DNA from: Flavobacteriaceae bacterium
Lineage (GTDB): Bacteria; Bacteroidota; Bacteroidia; Flavobacteriales; Flavobacteriaceae
Assembly: GCA_019634365.1 (NCBI GenBank)
Contig: JAHQVM010000102.1
Location: forward strand, 1 to 36,261
Reading direction: 5' to 3'
DNA length: 36,261 bases
The notes beneath the pieces are model-generated. The model made no database searches. It was given only the letters and a program-made list of their open reading frames with translations, and was not told the origin of the DNA. This document shows, in pieces, positions 25,401 through 33,698 of this stretch; within the stretch, counting starts at the first letter, position 1, and each line of letters opens with the position of its first letter. Position numbers and translations under genes: made by a program.

Positions 25401-25434
25401 AAAACAATCCCGCTAACGCCGGGGTTGTTTTTTG
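25401..25434 (+). terminator. Intrinsic terminator after the second DUF2141 gene
   Basis: Stem AAACAATCCCG / CGGGGTTGTTT (one G-U pair) with a seven-base loop, and a T run to 25433. Confidence 0.85.
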
Positions 25435-25491
25435 TTATAGATATATCTTAAAAATTTATTGTCACCAATAGATTTTATTGATAGACTTAGT

Positions 25492-25499
25492 TATCTTTG
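25492..25499 (+). promoter_or_regulatory. Promoter -7 element of oxyR
   Basis: TATCTTTG is a perfect match to the Bacteroidota TAnnTTTG -7 consensus and lies 17 bp before the chosen ATG at 25517. No convincing -33 TTG at normal spacing was found. Confidence 0.6.
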
Positions 25500-25516
25500 A
25501 GGAAAACCTAGCAGCC

Positions 25517-26452
25517 ATGACCATTACACAACTTAAATATGTTTTAGCTGTCGCAGAACACAAGAACTTCACCAAAGCAGCTCAAAAGACTTTTGTCACG
25601 CAACCAACATTGAGTATGCAGATTCAAAAACTGGAAGAGGAGTTGGATATCCTCATCTTCGACCGAAGCAAAAAACCCATCGAACTTACGGGTGTGGGGC
25701 AAAAGATCGTGAGCCAAGCCAAGAGTATCGTAAACGAGGCCGAACGCATGCAGGATGTGGTAGATCAGGAAAAAGGATTTATTGGTGGGGAGTTTAAATT
25801 GGGGATCATTCCTACTATCATGCCCACACTCCTTCCTATGTTTTTAAAAACCTTTACCGTGCGCTATCCGAAGGTACAACTGAAAATAGAAGAGTTGGCT
25901 ACCGATGAAATCATTACAAAGCTTTTGGACGGACATTTAGATGCTGCCATAGCGGCCACCCCTCTCTATCAGGAGAAAATAAAGGAACGGCCGTTATATT
26001 ACGAACCTTTTGTGGGTTACATACCCGAAAGCCATCGATTGTATAGCAAAGACAAAATAGAAAGTAAAGATCTGGAAATTGATGATATTCTGCTGTTGGA
26101 AGACGGTCATTGCTTTAGGGATGGGGTAATCAACCTTTGCAAAGCCTCAAAATTGGCCAAAGACGACACCTTTCAATTGGAAAGCGGTAGTTTCGAGACG
26201 TTAATCAAACTCACCCATGAAGGTCTTGGTATGACCCTCTTGCCTTTCCTGCATACCTTGGACGTAGCAGACAAGCAGAAGAAGCACCTAAAATTCTTTG
26301 AGGAGCCTTCCCCGGCACGTGAGGTAAGCCTTATCTACAACCAAAGTGAATTGAAAATGCAAATCATTAATGCGTTATACGATGTGGTCTCTGGAATTGT
26401 TCGGGGCGCGATCCGTTTTCAGGACGTGAAGATTATAAGCCCTGTAAAATAA
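25517..26452 (+). CDS. oxyR: OxyR-type peroxide-sensing LysR regulator
   Basis: LysR-family regulator of 311 residues. The N-terminal winged helix (1-60) contains TKAAQKTFVTQPTLSMQIQKLE. The effector domain contains LEDGHCFRDGVINLC, with C199 and C208 nine residues apart. These are the redox cysteines of OxyR and in this start choice have the same numbers as in E. coli. Peroxide would form a disulfide and switch the protein on. The start MTITQLKYVL is chosen over one at 25478 that lies upstream of the -7 element. No catalase or peroxidase gene is adjacent. Confidence 0.92.
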   Translation: MTITQLKYVLAVAEHKNFTKAAQKTFVTQPTLSMQIQKLEEELDILIFDRSKKPIELTGVGQKIVSQAKSIVNEAERMQDVVDQEKGFIGGEFKLGIIPTIMPTLLPMFLKTFTVRYPKVQLKIEELATDEIITKLLDGHLDAAIAATPLYQEKIKERPLYYEPFVGYIPESHRLYSKDKIESKDLEIDDILLLEDGHCFRDGVINLCKASKLAKDDTFQLESGSFETLIKLTHEGLGMTLLPFLHTLDVADKQKKHLKFFEEPSPAREVSLIYNQSELKMQIINALYDVVSGIVRGAIRFQDVKIISPVK

Positions 26453-26480
26453 AAAAGGCCTCCCGACGGAGGCCTTTTTT
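26451..26480. terminator. Strong bidirectional terminator
   Basis: Perfect stem AAAAAAGGCCTCC / GGAGGCCTTTTTT with loop CGAC. A and T runs on the two sides let it serve both oxyR and the convergent small gene. Confidence 0.92.
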
Positions 26481-26677
26481 TATTCTTTTAGGTAAATTAA
26501 ACATTGATTTAATTGGGGGTTCTGCATGATTAGCGAGTTGATCCAAATTTTTAACTCCTCTATCTCATGGGGGAGTAATCGATTCAGCGCTTTTTTCAAC
26601 TCCTTGCAGAACAGATTAACATCAAAGCTAACTTTTTTGAGGACGGCTTTGGTGTAATCAAACATTGCTCTAGCCAT
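26480..26677 (-). CDS. Small conserved soluble protein (65 aa)
   Basis: Protein of 65 residues, starting MARAMFDYTKAVLKKVSFD and containing LFCKELKKALNRLLPHEIEELKIW. It is helical, with no signal peptide or membrane segment. It looks like a small protein I associate with Bacteroidota genomes, but I can give it no function. It is separately transcribed: convergent with oxyR, sharing its terminator, with 128 bp of promoter region upstream. Confidence 0.75.
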   Translation of the reverse strand: MARAMFDYTKAVLKKVSFDVNLFCKELKKALNRLLPHEIEELKIWINSLIMQNPQLNQCLIYLKE

Positions 26678-26805
26678 AGTAATTAATTAGAGTTAGGTTA
26701 CGTAATGTTTTCTATAAGCGTGAGATTTTAAATTTGATGTTTAAATATAACTAAAAAAAATCAAACACATTTTACGCTTATGAAAAATCCTACGTTAAAG
26801 TATGG

Positions 26806-27603
26806 TTAAAAGTTGTCCCCGTCCAAAAGGTCTCCCAAACCACCCAATATGCTACCTTCTCCTTTGTCTTTGCCTCCTCCTCGAGGTGCCGCGGCCCATA
26901 CCCGTTTTGCCAATCTGCTAAAGGGCAAGGACTGTACATATACCGTTCCGGGACCCGTTAACGTGGCAAAGAACAATCCCTCGCCTCCAAATAACGTGTT
27001 CTTAATGCCACCCACAAACTCTATATCGTAATCTACGGTTTGATCGAACCCAATAATACAGCCGGTATCGACTTTCAAGGTTTCCCCTGCTGCCAACTCT
27101 TTTACAGCTGTGGTTCCTCCTGCATGAACGAAGGCCATTCCGTCACCTTCTAATTTCTGCATGATAAAACCTTCACCACCAAACAATCCGCGTCCTAATT
27201 TTTTGGAAAACTCTATTCCCACAGAAACCCCTTTGGCTGCACAAAGAAAAGCATCCTTCTGGCATACAAACTTTCCTCCAAATTGGGTGAGGTCCACCGC
27301 AATGATTTTCCCCGGATAAGGCGAAGCAAAACTAACATGCTTCTTCCCCATTCCGGTATTATAAAATGCTGTCATAAAAAGACTCTCTCCTGTGAGCAGG
27401 CGTTTTCCTGCACCGAAGATTTTACCCATAATGCTGGAGTCCTTTTTGGAGCCATCCCCAAAGATGGTTTCCATTTGGATACCGCTATCCATCATCATAA
27501 AACTTCCGGCCTCGGCCACAACGCCCTCGTTGGGATCCAGTTCAATTTCTACATATTGCATTTCTTCACCGTAAATGGTGTAGTCGATTTCGTGTGCTGT
27601 CAT
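26806..27603 (-). CDS. AIM24 / TIGR00266 family protein
   Basis: Protein of about 265 residues with the glycine-rich beta pattern of the family: GKIIAVDLTQFGGKFVCQKDAFLCAAKGV, LFGGEGFIMQKLEGDGMAFVHAGG and LFGGEGLFFATLTGPG. A glycine-rich tail ends GGLGDLLDGDNF. The start MTAHEIDYTIYG (27603) is chosen over a start ten codons earlier. The mitochondrial homologue AIM24 is linked to inner-membrane organisation; the bacterial role is unknown. Transcribed alone. Confidence 0.88.
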   Translation of the reverse strand: MTAHEIDYTIYGEEMQYVEIELDPNEGVVAEAGSFMMMDSGIQMETIFGDGSKKDSSIMGKIFGAGKRLLTGESLFMTAFYNTGMGKKHVSFASPYPGKIIAVDLTQFGGKFVCQKDAFLCAAKGVSVGIEFSKKLGRGLFGGEGFIMQKLEGDGMAFVHAGGTTAVKELAAGETLKVDTGCIIGFDQTVDYDIEFVGGIKNTLFGGEGLFFATLTGPGTVYVQSLPFSRLAKRVWAAAPRGGGKDKGEGSILGGLGDLLDGDNF

Positions 27604-27692
27604 GTGGTTGTGATTTTTTAAGGTTTGAAACAACTAATGAGTAGTCATGTAATCCCATACGTTACATGAAATCCGGCTGAATTGAAGAGACG

Positions 27693-28799
27693 CTACTTTT
27701 TCAATGCGATCAACTTCCCCGATTTGGCACTTTTCTTGGCGGCCTCCAGAATTTCCACTACGATGGTATTATTCTCCAAAGAAGATAAACTGAAAGGAGG
27801 CACTTCTATTTTTTTATTAATGATGGCCGCAAAGTATACAAAAGGATCATCATACGGACTTTCTCTTTCTTCCATTTGATACTGTTCTTCATCATAGGAA
27901 TCATACCCCATGGAGACTCGGGTGCGCAAATCATTGCGATTATCAGCATAAATTACACCCTTTACACCGTAGACCTCCATGTCCTTTCTTCCTATGGGCC
28001 AATTCCATGACGCCTGAATGATTCCGATCATCTTATCGTAGTTGAGAATGATAATAGCCTCATCGTCTACCTTAGGATTATTTTCGGGTTGTTGTTGTGC
28101 CGTGACCGCCATCACGCTATTGGGTTTTTTACCATCCATGATCCAAGTGAGCAAATTGGCCCCGTAGCATCCAAAATCGGTGATGGCTCCTCCTCCGTTA
28201 AGATCGGGATCGGTTAACCACTCCAAAAACTCTTTGTCTACACCAATTTTCTTTGGACCTTTATGTCCATCACGAACAATTATCTTGCGAAGATCTCCTA
28301 TTAACGTATCATTTTTAATGATGTCATAGGCTTTATGATTGGTGGGATACCAAGTGGTTTCATAATTGGTCAACAAATGGATGCCATGGGTTTTCGCAAG
28401 CTTTTCCATTTTTCGGGCATGCTTTAGGCTCACTGCCAAAGGCTTTTCTACCATCACATGAATACCAAGGGGTGCACACACCTCAACAATCTTTAGGTGA
28501 TCGTAAATGGTTCCGAAAGCCGTCACGGCGTCTGGAGATTTCGCTTCGATGAGTTCTTCAATCGTATTGAAAACCTTATCCATAGAAAATTGATATTGAT
28601 CGGCATACCGCTGTGCCAGTTCCCTATTGGGCTCTACCACACCGACAATTTCAAATTCCGGACGGGAATCGCTATTGAAAATCCAATGTACATGGGTATG
28701 TGTTAACCCCACAACGCCTATTCTAATGGGATCATTTCCTCCAAAAAGCGTTGTTGAAAGCAAGCAAATGACAAATGCGCAAACCAATTTAATCTTCAT
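27693..28799 (-). CDS. Exported Gfo/Idh/MocA-family oxidoreductase
   Basis: Protein of about 368 residues. A signal peptide (MKIKLVCAFVICLLSTTLFG) precedes a Rossmann nucleotide-binding domain (IRIGVVGLTHTHVHW) and the family motif VMVEKPLAVS. GGGAITDFGCYGANLL lies in the C-terminal domain. Substrates are probably sugars or related compounds, unidentified. Export of an NAD(P)-dependent enzyme is notable; such members usually carry a tightly bound cofactor. It starts 2 bp after the DUF4442 stop. Confidence 0.85.
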   Translation of the reverse strand: MKIKLVCAFVICLLSTTLFGGNDPIRIGVVGLTHTHVHWIFNSDSRPEFEIVGVVEPNRELAQRYADQYQFSMDKVFNTIEELIEAKSPDAVTAFGTIYDHLKIVEVCAPLGIHVMVEKPLAVSLKHARKMEKLAKTHGIHLLTNYETTWYPTNHKAYDIIKNDTLIGDLRKIIVRDGHKGPKKIGVDKEFLEWLTDPDLNGGGAITDFGCYGANLLTWIMDGKKPNSVMAVTAQQQPENNPKVDDEAIIILNYDKMIGIIQASWNWPIGRKDMEVYGVKGVIYADNRNDLRTRVSMGYDSYDEEQYQMEERESPYDDPFVYFAAIINKKIEVPPFSLSSLENNTIVVEILEAAKKSAKSGKLIALKK

Positions 28800-28801
28800 A
28801 G

Positions 28802-29257
28802 CTAGGATTTCTTTTTTACAGTCCATTCGAACTCAAACTCGGAAACCACGTCCCCGTTTTGGTTCTTCCCAACGGCCTTCATCCAGCAAGTAACGCCTTC
28901 ACCCGTCTCAACTGTTTTTTGAATGGCCTCTTTAATCTTTAAACCATCTTCACACAAAAAGGTAATCCTTCCAGTCGCTTTTTTGGTAAACGTGGCCTTG
29001 TTATTGGCGACCAACATAGAAACACGAGCACCGCTTTCACGAATGCAGGACATCACCAAAGCCCCGGTACTGAGTTCGGCGGCCATTCCCTGGACGGCCC
29101 AGAACATCGATTTAAAAGGATTCTGATTGATCCATTTGTGTTTTACCGAAGTCACACAATGGGTATCCGTGATCTCCTTGGCACGTACTCCTGTAAAGTA
29201 GGCCGAAGGCAATTTAAACATCGTGAATTTATTTATTTGGGAGGGTTTAAGTGGCAT
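28802..29257 (-). CDS. DUF4442 hot-dog thioesterase-like protein
   Basis: Protein of about 152 residues with the DUF4442 pattern: FKLPSAYFTGVRAKEI, NPFKSMFWAVQGMAAELSTGAL and a beta-rich C-terminus. The hot-dog fold suggests acyl-CoA thioesterase or binding activity, not shown by sequence. The start MPLKPSQINKF (29257) is chosen because the longer frame extends into the 188-bp intergenic region with unlike composition. First gene of a two-gene operon with the oxidoreductase. Confidence 0.75.
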   Translation of the reverse strand: MPLKPSQINKFTMFKLPSAYFTGVRAKEITDTHCVTSVKHKWINQNPFKSMFWAVQGMAAELSTGALVMSCIRESGARVSMLVANNKATFTKKATGRITFLCEDGLKIKEAIQKTVETGEGVTCWMKAVGKNQNGDVVSEFEFEWTVKKKS

Positions 29258-29326
29258 AAACAATGGCTTTACACGAAGATATTCCTTTATTCTCTGTAAT
29301 GGAAGAAAAAAAACCACTATCCAATC

Positions 29327-29347
29327 AACCCTTGAAAAACAAGGGTT
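29327..29347. repeat. Intergenic inverted repeat
   Basis: Perfect 8-bp arms AACCCTTG / CAAGGGTT with a five-A loop, between the divergent DUF4442 and DUF4870 genes. There is no following T run, so it is not a standard terminator; an operator or mRNA structure is possible. Confidence 0.5.
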
Positions 29348-29418
29348 TAAGTATTTCAATTTGTTAACATTTTGTTAAATTATAGTACTATGCGTAACAT
29401 AATACCTGACTTTAGACA

Positions 29419-29426
29419 TATATTTG
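29419..29426 (+). promoter_or_regulatory. Promoter -7 element of the DUF4870-PspC operon
   Basis: TATATTTG matches TAnnTTTG and lies 19 bp before the ATG at 29446, implying a short leader. Confidence 0.55.
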
Positions 29427-29445
29427 CATAAGAAAATAATAGACA

Positions 29446-29982
29446 ATGGAAACTACTCCGACCGAAAATCAAAAAAATGTAGCTGCAGCCATGCACCTTT
29501 CGACCTTTACCAAGTACCTATTTCCATTGGGAAATTTTTTGGCTCCCTTATTATTATGGACTGCCAATAAGGACAAACCTTTTGTAAGGGAACACGGAAG
29601 ACAGGCGATCAACTTTCAGTTAAGTATTCTATTATATACCATAGGTATTGGAATCCTTTGCTTACCGTTTTTCGTGATTTTCGCTTCAGACTTTACGGGA
29701 CTGGTAGAAGTCATCGACGATCACGTTCACGATGTTACCATTCGTAATGTGAGAAACTTGGGAGGATACCTAACACTATTCTTGGTAGCGGCTGTCTTAC
29801 TTTTCGGAATCTTTGTATTCGAATTGTATTGCGTGATCCAAGGAACCTTCCATGCCAATCAAGGGAAACTATATAAGTATCCGTTAAGCATTCAATTCAT
29901 CCGCTTGGAAGAAAGCGAACCAAAAGACGAACAAGAATCACAATCATCAATAAATCAATCAGAAAATGAGCACGTTAGTTAA
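29446..29982 (+). CDS. DUF4870 domain membrane protein
   Basis: Protein of 178 residues with about three helices. The DUF4870 pattern is visible as AAAMHLSTFTKYLFPLGNFLAPLLLW, KPFVREHGRQAINFQLSILLY and the C-terminal VIQGTFHANQGKLYKYPLSI. The acidic C-terminal tail is poorly conserved in appearance. It is the first gene of an operon leading to PadR, PspC and GIN-domain genes and overlaps the next small frame by 17 bp. Confidence 0.88.
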   Translation: METTPTENQKNVAAAMHLSTFTKYLFPLGNFLAPLLLWTANKDKPFVREHGRQAINFQLSILLYTIGIGILCLPFFVIFASDFTGLVEVIDDHVHDVTIRNVRNLGGYLTLFLVAAVLLFGIFVFELYCVIQGTFHANQGKLYKYPLSIQFIRLEESEPKDEQESQSSINQSENEHVS

Positions 29983-30145
29983 ATTAATCATGGCCCTAGT
30001 CCTCAATATTGTCTCCCATGGCAATGTCGACCTTACTCAGGACACGGCAGTGCACGCACAGGAGATCGAGGGCAAGTATACTGTACAACAACTCAACCCT
30101 CATTACATTATTACGAGAGACGAAATGTTGTCTCAGTTAAACTAA
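29966..30145 (+). CDS. Small protein (59 aa) in the PspC operon
   Basis: A short open frame of 59 codons from ATG 29966 to TAA 30143-30145: MSTLVKLIMALVLNIVSHG, then DTAVHAQEIEGKY and HYIITRDEMLSQLN. The N-terminus is hydrophobic (possible short anchor or signal) and the rest polar. It overlaps the DUF4870 end by 17 bp and ends 12 bp before padR, filling what would otherwise be a 175-bp gap in a tight operon. I recognise no family. Confidence 0.55.
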   Translation: MSTLVKLIMALVLNIVSHGNVDLTQDTAVHAQEIEGKYTVQQLNPHYIITRDEMLSQLN

Positions 30146-30157
30146 TCTACAGTACGT

Positions 30158-30496
30158 ATGAAAATCGAAAACACAAAAGCACAAATGCGAAAGGGAGTAC
30201 TGGAGTACTGCATCCTTTCCATCCTAAAAGATGGGGAGGCATACACCAGCGACATCCTGGAAACCCTAAAGGACGCAAAAATGCTCGTGGTAGAGGGAAC
30301 CATTTATCCCTTGTTAACCCGCCTCAAGAATGCCGGGTTGCTCAACTACCGCTGGGAGGAGTCCTCTAGTGGACCGCCTCGCAAATATTACGAACTCACC
30401 GAAACGGGGAAATTATTTTTGAAAGAATTAAACACTACTTGGAGTGAATTACAACAAGCAGTAAATCGTGTAACCAGCTCAACCACTACAAAATGA
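30158..30496 (+). CDS. PadR-family transcriptional regulator
   Basis: Protein of 112 residues with a PadR winged-helix domain: RKGVLEYCILSILKDGEAYTSD, EGTIYPLLTRLKNAGLL and PPRKYYELTETGKLFL. It lacks the long C-terminal domain of some PadR proteins and belongs to the short class. It overlaps the PspC gene by 4 bp and probably autoregulates the envelope operon; its inducer is unknown. Confidence 0.9.
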   Translation: MKIENTKAQMRKGVLEYCILSILKDGEAYTSDILETLKDAKMLVVEGTIYPLLTRLKNAGLLNYRWEESSSGPPRKYYELTETGKLFLKELNTTWSELQQAVNRVTSSTTTK

Positions 30497-32310
30497 ACAA
30501 AACAGTTAATATAAACCTTGCAGGTACTTTTTTCCACATCGACGAAGATGCTTTTGGAAAACTAAAACGCTACCTGGAAGCCATTCGCAAATCACTGAGT
30601 GATCCACAAGGGAGCGATGAAATTATTAAGGACATCGAAGCCCGTATTGCAGAGCTATTTTCAGAAAAACTGGAACGCAGCACGCAAGTGGTCACCTTAA
30701 AAGAACTGGACGAGGTTATTGCCGTGATGGGACAACCCGAAGATTATATGGTGGATGACGAAATTTTCGAAGATGCACCTCCAAGATCCCAAAAGAGCCG
30801 TACTCGCTCGACTGCTTCGCACAAACAACTGTTCCGTGATGAAGACAATAAGTTCATCGGTGGGGTTTCTTCTGGATTGAGCCATTACTTAGGGCTGGAC
30901 GCCGTTTGGGTGAGACTCATCTGGATATTGCTTACCTTATTCTCCAGTGGATTCTTCATCATCGTATACGTTCTTTTCTGGATCCTTGTGCCCGCTGCAC
31001 AAACGACTTCGGAAAAACTTAAAATGACCGGGGAACCCATCAATATATCCAATATTGAAAAAAAGTTTAAAGAAGGATATGAAAACGTCTCCGAAAAAGT
31101 AAAAAACGTAGACTATGACAAATACGGGAATAAAGTAAAAAGCGGAACCTCCGGTTTTTTCGATACACTCGGTAGTGTCCTTCTTACACTTTTCAACATA
31201 TTTGTCAAGTTCTTTGCGGCCATATTGGTATTCGTATCGATCGTAACCCTAGTAAGTTTGATCATTACCTTTTTCTCTGCCGGATCCATCGATATCTGGG
31301 GACACGGAGAATTGGTAGAGTTCTATGATCTGGGCAGTACTTCGAACGCACCCTTATGGTTGGTATCCCTACTGGGGCTATTGGCCGTGGGAATTCCATT
31401 CTTCGGATTATTGATCCTAGGATTGAAATTGCTCATCAAGAATTTGAAATCGATCGGCACTCCAGCCAAAGTAATCCTCTTCGTAGTGTGGATGGCCTCC
31501 TTAGTAGGATTGGGAATCCTAGGAATCCGCCAAGCCACCGAACGTGCCTTCGATGGTGAATTTACCTCGGAGTATGCACTGCCTGTAAAGGCTGGTGACA
31601 CCTTAAAGATGAAAATGGTTTCTAATTCCGACTACGAATATGATGCCCGTAGAAGAGGACGATTGACGATTGAGTACAATGAAAACGATGAAAAGGTCAT
31701 CTATTCTACCGACGTACGCCTAATTGTAAGATCTACCAATGATTCTGTGGGAAGGATTGTTATTGAGAAACGCGCAGAAGGAAGGGATTACCTAGCCGCT
31801 AAAGAAAGAGCTAAAGCCATTGAATACGATTATAACTTCGATGGAGAAACCCTAGCATTGAATGCCTATCTCACGACCGATGTGGAAAACAAGTTGCGTG
31901 ATCAAGAAATTGAAGTAATTGTTTATCTACCCGTAGGAACGATTATCTATGCAGATGACAATACGTATACCTTCCATAGAAACGACTCGTATTACAGAGA
32001 TATTCTAGACAATGGGGATGAGGAAAAGTATCTCATTATCGAAGATGGGCAAACCCGCTGTTTGGATTGCCCCGAGGAGGATGAATTCGATTCCTCCACT
32101 AATGACGAGTCCAAAGAAGACTGGGAAGAAGAGTGGGATGAGGAAGATGGTTTGTACATCAAAGACGAGAACGGTGACTTTATCAAAGTGAATCGTGACG
32201 GCATTAAGATTAAAGATAGTGATGGAGATAAGGTCATTATCGACAAAAATGGTATCGATATTCAGACCACCGATGCCGAGGATACACTTAAAGTAAAAAT
32301 TGGAAACTAA
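30493..32310 (+). CDS. PspC-domain membrane protein
   Basis: Protein of 605 residues. An N-terminal soluble region (1-110) is followed by a PspC domain at about 110-175 (KQLFRDEDNKFIGGVSSGLSHY, VWVRLIWILLTLFSSGFFIIV), several further helices up to about 355, and a long extracytoplasmic C-terminus ending in an acidic region with DGIKIKDSDGDKVIIDKNGIDI beta repeats. PspC senses envelope stress in enterobacteria; this larger Bacteroidota form likely acts with the GIN-domain lipoprotein that follows. Confidence 0.88.
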   Translation: MNKTVNINLAGTFFHIDEDAFGKLKRYLEAIRKSLSDPQGSDEIIKDIEARIAELFSEKLERSTQVVTLKELDEVIAVMGQPEDYMVDDEIFEDAPPRSQKSRTRSTASHKQLFRDEDNKFIGGVSSGLSHYLGLDAVWVRLIWILLTLFSSGFFIIVYVLFWILVPAAQTTSEKLKMTGEPINISNIEKKFKEGYENVSEKVKNVDYDKYGNKVKSGTSGFFDTLGSVLLTLFNIFVKFFAAILVFVSIVTLVSLIITFFSAGSIDIWGHGELVEFYDLGSTSNAPLWLVSLLGLLAVGIPFFGLLILGLKLLIKNLKSIGTPAKVILFVVWMASLVGLGILGIRQATERAFDGEFTSEYALPVKAGDTLKMKMVSNSDYEYDARRRGRLTIEYNENDEKVIYSTDVRLIVRSTNDSVGRIVIEKRAEGRDYLAAKERAKAIEYDYNFDGETLALNAYLTTDVENKLRDQEIEVIVYLPVGTIIYADDNTYTFHRNDSYYRDILDNGDEEKYLIIEDGQTRCLDCPEEDEFDSSTNDESKEDWEEEWDEEDGLYIKDENGDFIKVNRDGIKIKDSDGDKVIIDKNGIDIQTTDAEDTLKVKIGN

Positions 32311-32323
32311 AAAATTGAATAAC

Positions 32324-33052
32324 ATGAAATCAATCAAAATCATAGCCCTAGCGGGAATCGTAGCACTGGCCTCTGCATGTAATTTCGACATCAACTTTGG
32401 GCAGACCAACGGAAACGGAAATGTAGAGGTGGAAGAACGCCCTGTAGACAGTGACTTTACTGAAGTAAAAGGAAGCGCAGGTTTAGACGTATACCTTACA
32501 CAAGGCGATGAACTTAAGATCGTGGTGGAGGCCGATGAGAACCTATTGGAACTTATAGAAACCGAAGTCGTTAATGGAGAATTGCGTGTGGGTGTGGTTT
32601 CCGGGCAGAATATCGGCCGGGCCAAAGCCAAAAAAGTACACGTAACCTACACTACACTCACTTCTGTAAGTGCTTCCAGCGGATCTGATGTCATCGGAAA
32701 TTCCGTCATCAAGAATGAAAAACTTCAATTGAGAAGCAGTAGTGGTGCCGATTTGGAAGTTGAAATACTGGCGAAAGAAGTATATGCTGATGTTAGCAGT
32801 GGCGCCGACCTAAAAGTTTCGGGACGTGCAACCAGTTTAACGGCAGAAGCCTCTAGTGGAAGTGACCTGAAAGCAAAAGACCTTGAAGTGAAGACGTGTG
32901 ATGCCCGAGCATCCAGTGGCGCTGATATTGTTGTAAACGTACGAGATGCCATTAACGGACGCGCATCCAGTGGTGGAGATATTCGCTACTACGGGAACCC
33001 TACAGCGGTTTCGGTTAAGGACGGAGCTTCCGGAAGTGTTCGAAAAATGTAA
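32324..33052 (+). CDS. GIN-domain (DUF2807) lipoprotein
   Basis: Protein of about 242 residues. A lipoprotein signal with lipobox ASAC (C19) precedes a beta-helical DUF2807 domain with repeated SSGSD / SSGAD turns (SASSGSDVIGN, RSSSGADLEVE, DVSSGADLKVS, EASSGSDLKAK, RASSGADIVVN, RASSGGDIRYY), spaced about 20 residues, as in a right-handed beta solenoid. The start at 32324 avoids overlap with the PspC end. A terminator follows. Confidence 0.9.
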   Translation: MKSIKIIALAGIVALASACNFDINFGQTNGNGNVEVEERPVDSDFTEVKGSAGLDVYLTQGDELKIVVEADENLLELIETEVVNGELRVGVVSGQNIGRAKAKKVHVTYTTLTSVSASSGSDVIGNSVIKNEKLQLRSSSGADLEVEILAKEVYADVSSGADLKVSGRATSLTAEASSGSDLKAKDLEVKTCDARASSGADIVVNVRDAINGRASSGGDIRYYGNPTAVSVKDGASGSVRKM

Positions 33053-33091
33053 ACAACCCAACCAATAGATAGGGAACTAACCGCCCTTTAT

Positions 33092-33130
33092 AAAACCCCT
33101 TAGTGGAGTCCATAGCACTTTGGGGTTTTC
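33092..33130 (+). terminator. Probable terminator after the GIN-domain gene
   Basis: Arms AAAACCCC (33092-33099) and GGGGTTTT (33122-33129) enclose a 22-base internal loop containing AGTG/CACT, followed by CCTTTT. Moderate quality. Confidence 0.6.
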
Positions 33131-33147
33131 CTTTTATAAAACCCAAG

Positions 33148-33645
33148 ATGATGAAAAAATATATTTTAATGGGCCTTGCTATTCTTTTGGGTAGCATTTC
33201 CCTCCAGGCCCAACATAAAGTGTCTGAGGAGTTACAACAGGTATTCATGAAAAAGGACAGCATCCTTTTCGATGAAGGCTTCAATAGGTGTAACCTAAAA
33301 CTACTGGAAACCCAACTAACCGAAGACCTTGAATTCTATCACGATTTGGGTGGACCCTCGGACAAGCAAGGTTTCTTGGATTCCATGGCGCAAAACATAT
33401 GCGGAAATCCAAATCAAGACTACCAAAGAAAGTTGATTCCCGAAAGTGTAGAATTATTTCCCTTGTACAACAATGGTGTCCTTTACGGTATGATTCAGCA
33501 TGGAAAACATGAATTTTTTGCCAAGGGAAAAACCGAAACCAAATTCAAAAAGACAGGCTCTGCCCTATTTTCCTCCCTATGGATTTTAAAAGATGGTGAC
33601 TGGTTATTGAAAAGGGCCTATAGTTATCACCACGGTCCCAATTAA
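33148..33645 (+). CDS. Exported NTF2-like (DUF4440-type) protein
   Basis: Protein of about 165 residues with a signal peptide (MMKKYILMGLAILLGSISLQAQ). The mature part has the NTF2-like pattern: FMKKDSILFDEGFNRCNLKLLE, LTEDLEFYHDLGG, SKQGFLDSMAQNICG and LFSSLWILKDGDWLLKRAYSYHH. The cone-like fold can bind small ligands, but no catalytic residues are identified. The ATG at 33148 is followed by another at 33151; both are possible. A strong terminator follows. Confidence 0.82.
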   Translation: MMKKYILMGLAILLGSISLQAQHKVSEELQQVFMKKDSILFDEGFNRCNLKLLETQLTEDLEFYHDLGGPSDKQGFLDSMAQNICGNPNQDYQRKLIPESVELFPLYNNGVLYGMIQHGKHEFFAKGKTETKFKKTGSALFSSLWILKDGDWLLKRAYSYHHGPN

Positions 33646-33646
33646 C

Positions 33647-33676
33647 AAAAAAGCCGAAGCAATTGCTTCGGCTTTC
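33647..33676. terminator. Bidirectional terminator between the NTF2-like gene and trxB
   Basis: Stem AAAGCCGAAGC / GCTTCGGCTTT with AATT loop. The A run on the left and T-rich right side allow use from both convergent genes. Confidence 0.85.
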
Positions 33677-33698
33677 CTATTTCTAGAGAGGACTGTAA

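Noticed and set aside
28802-29359. Longer version of the DUF4442 gene
   Set aside because: The first 34 residues lack family pattern and occupy the divergent promoter interval; the start at 29257 fits better.
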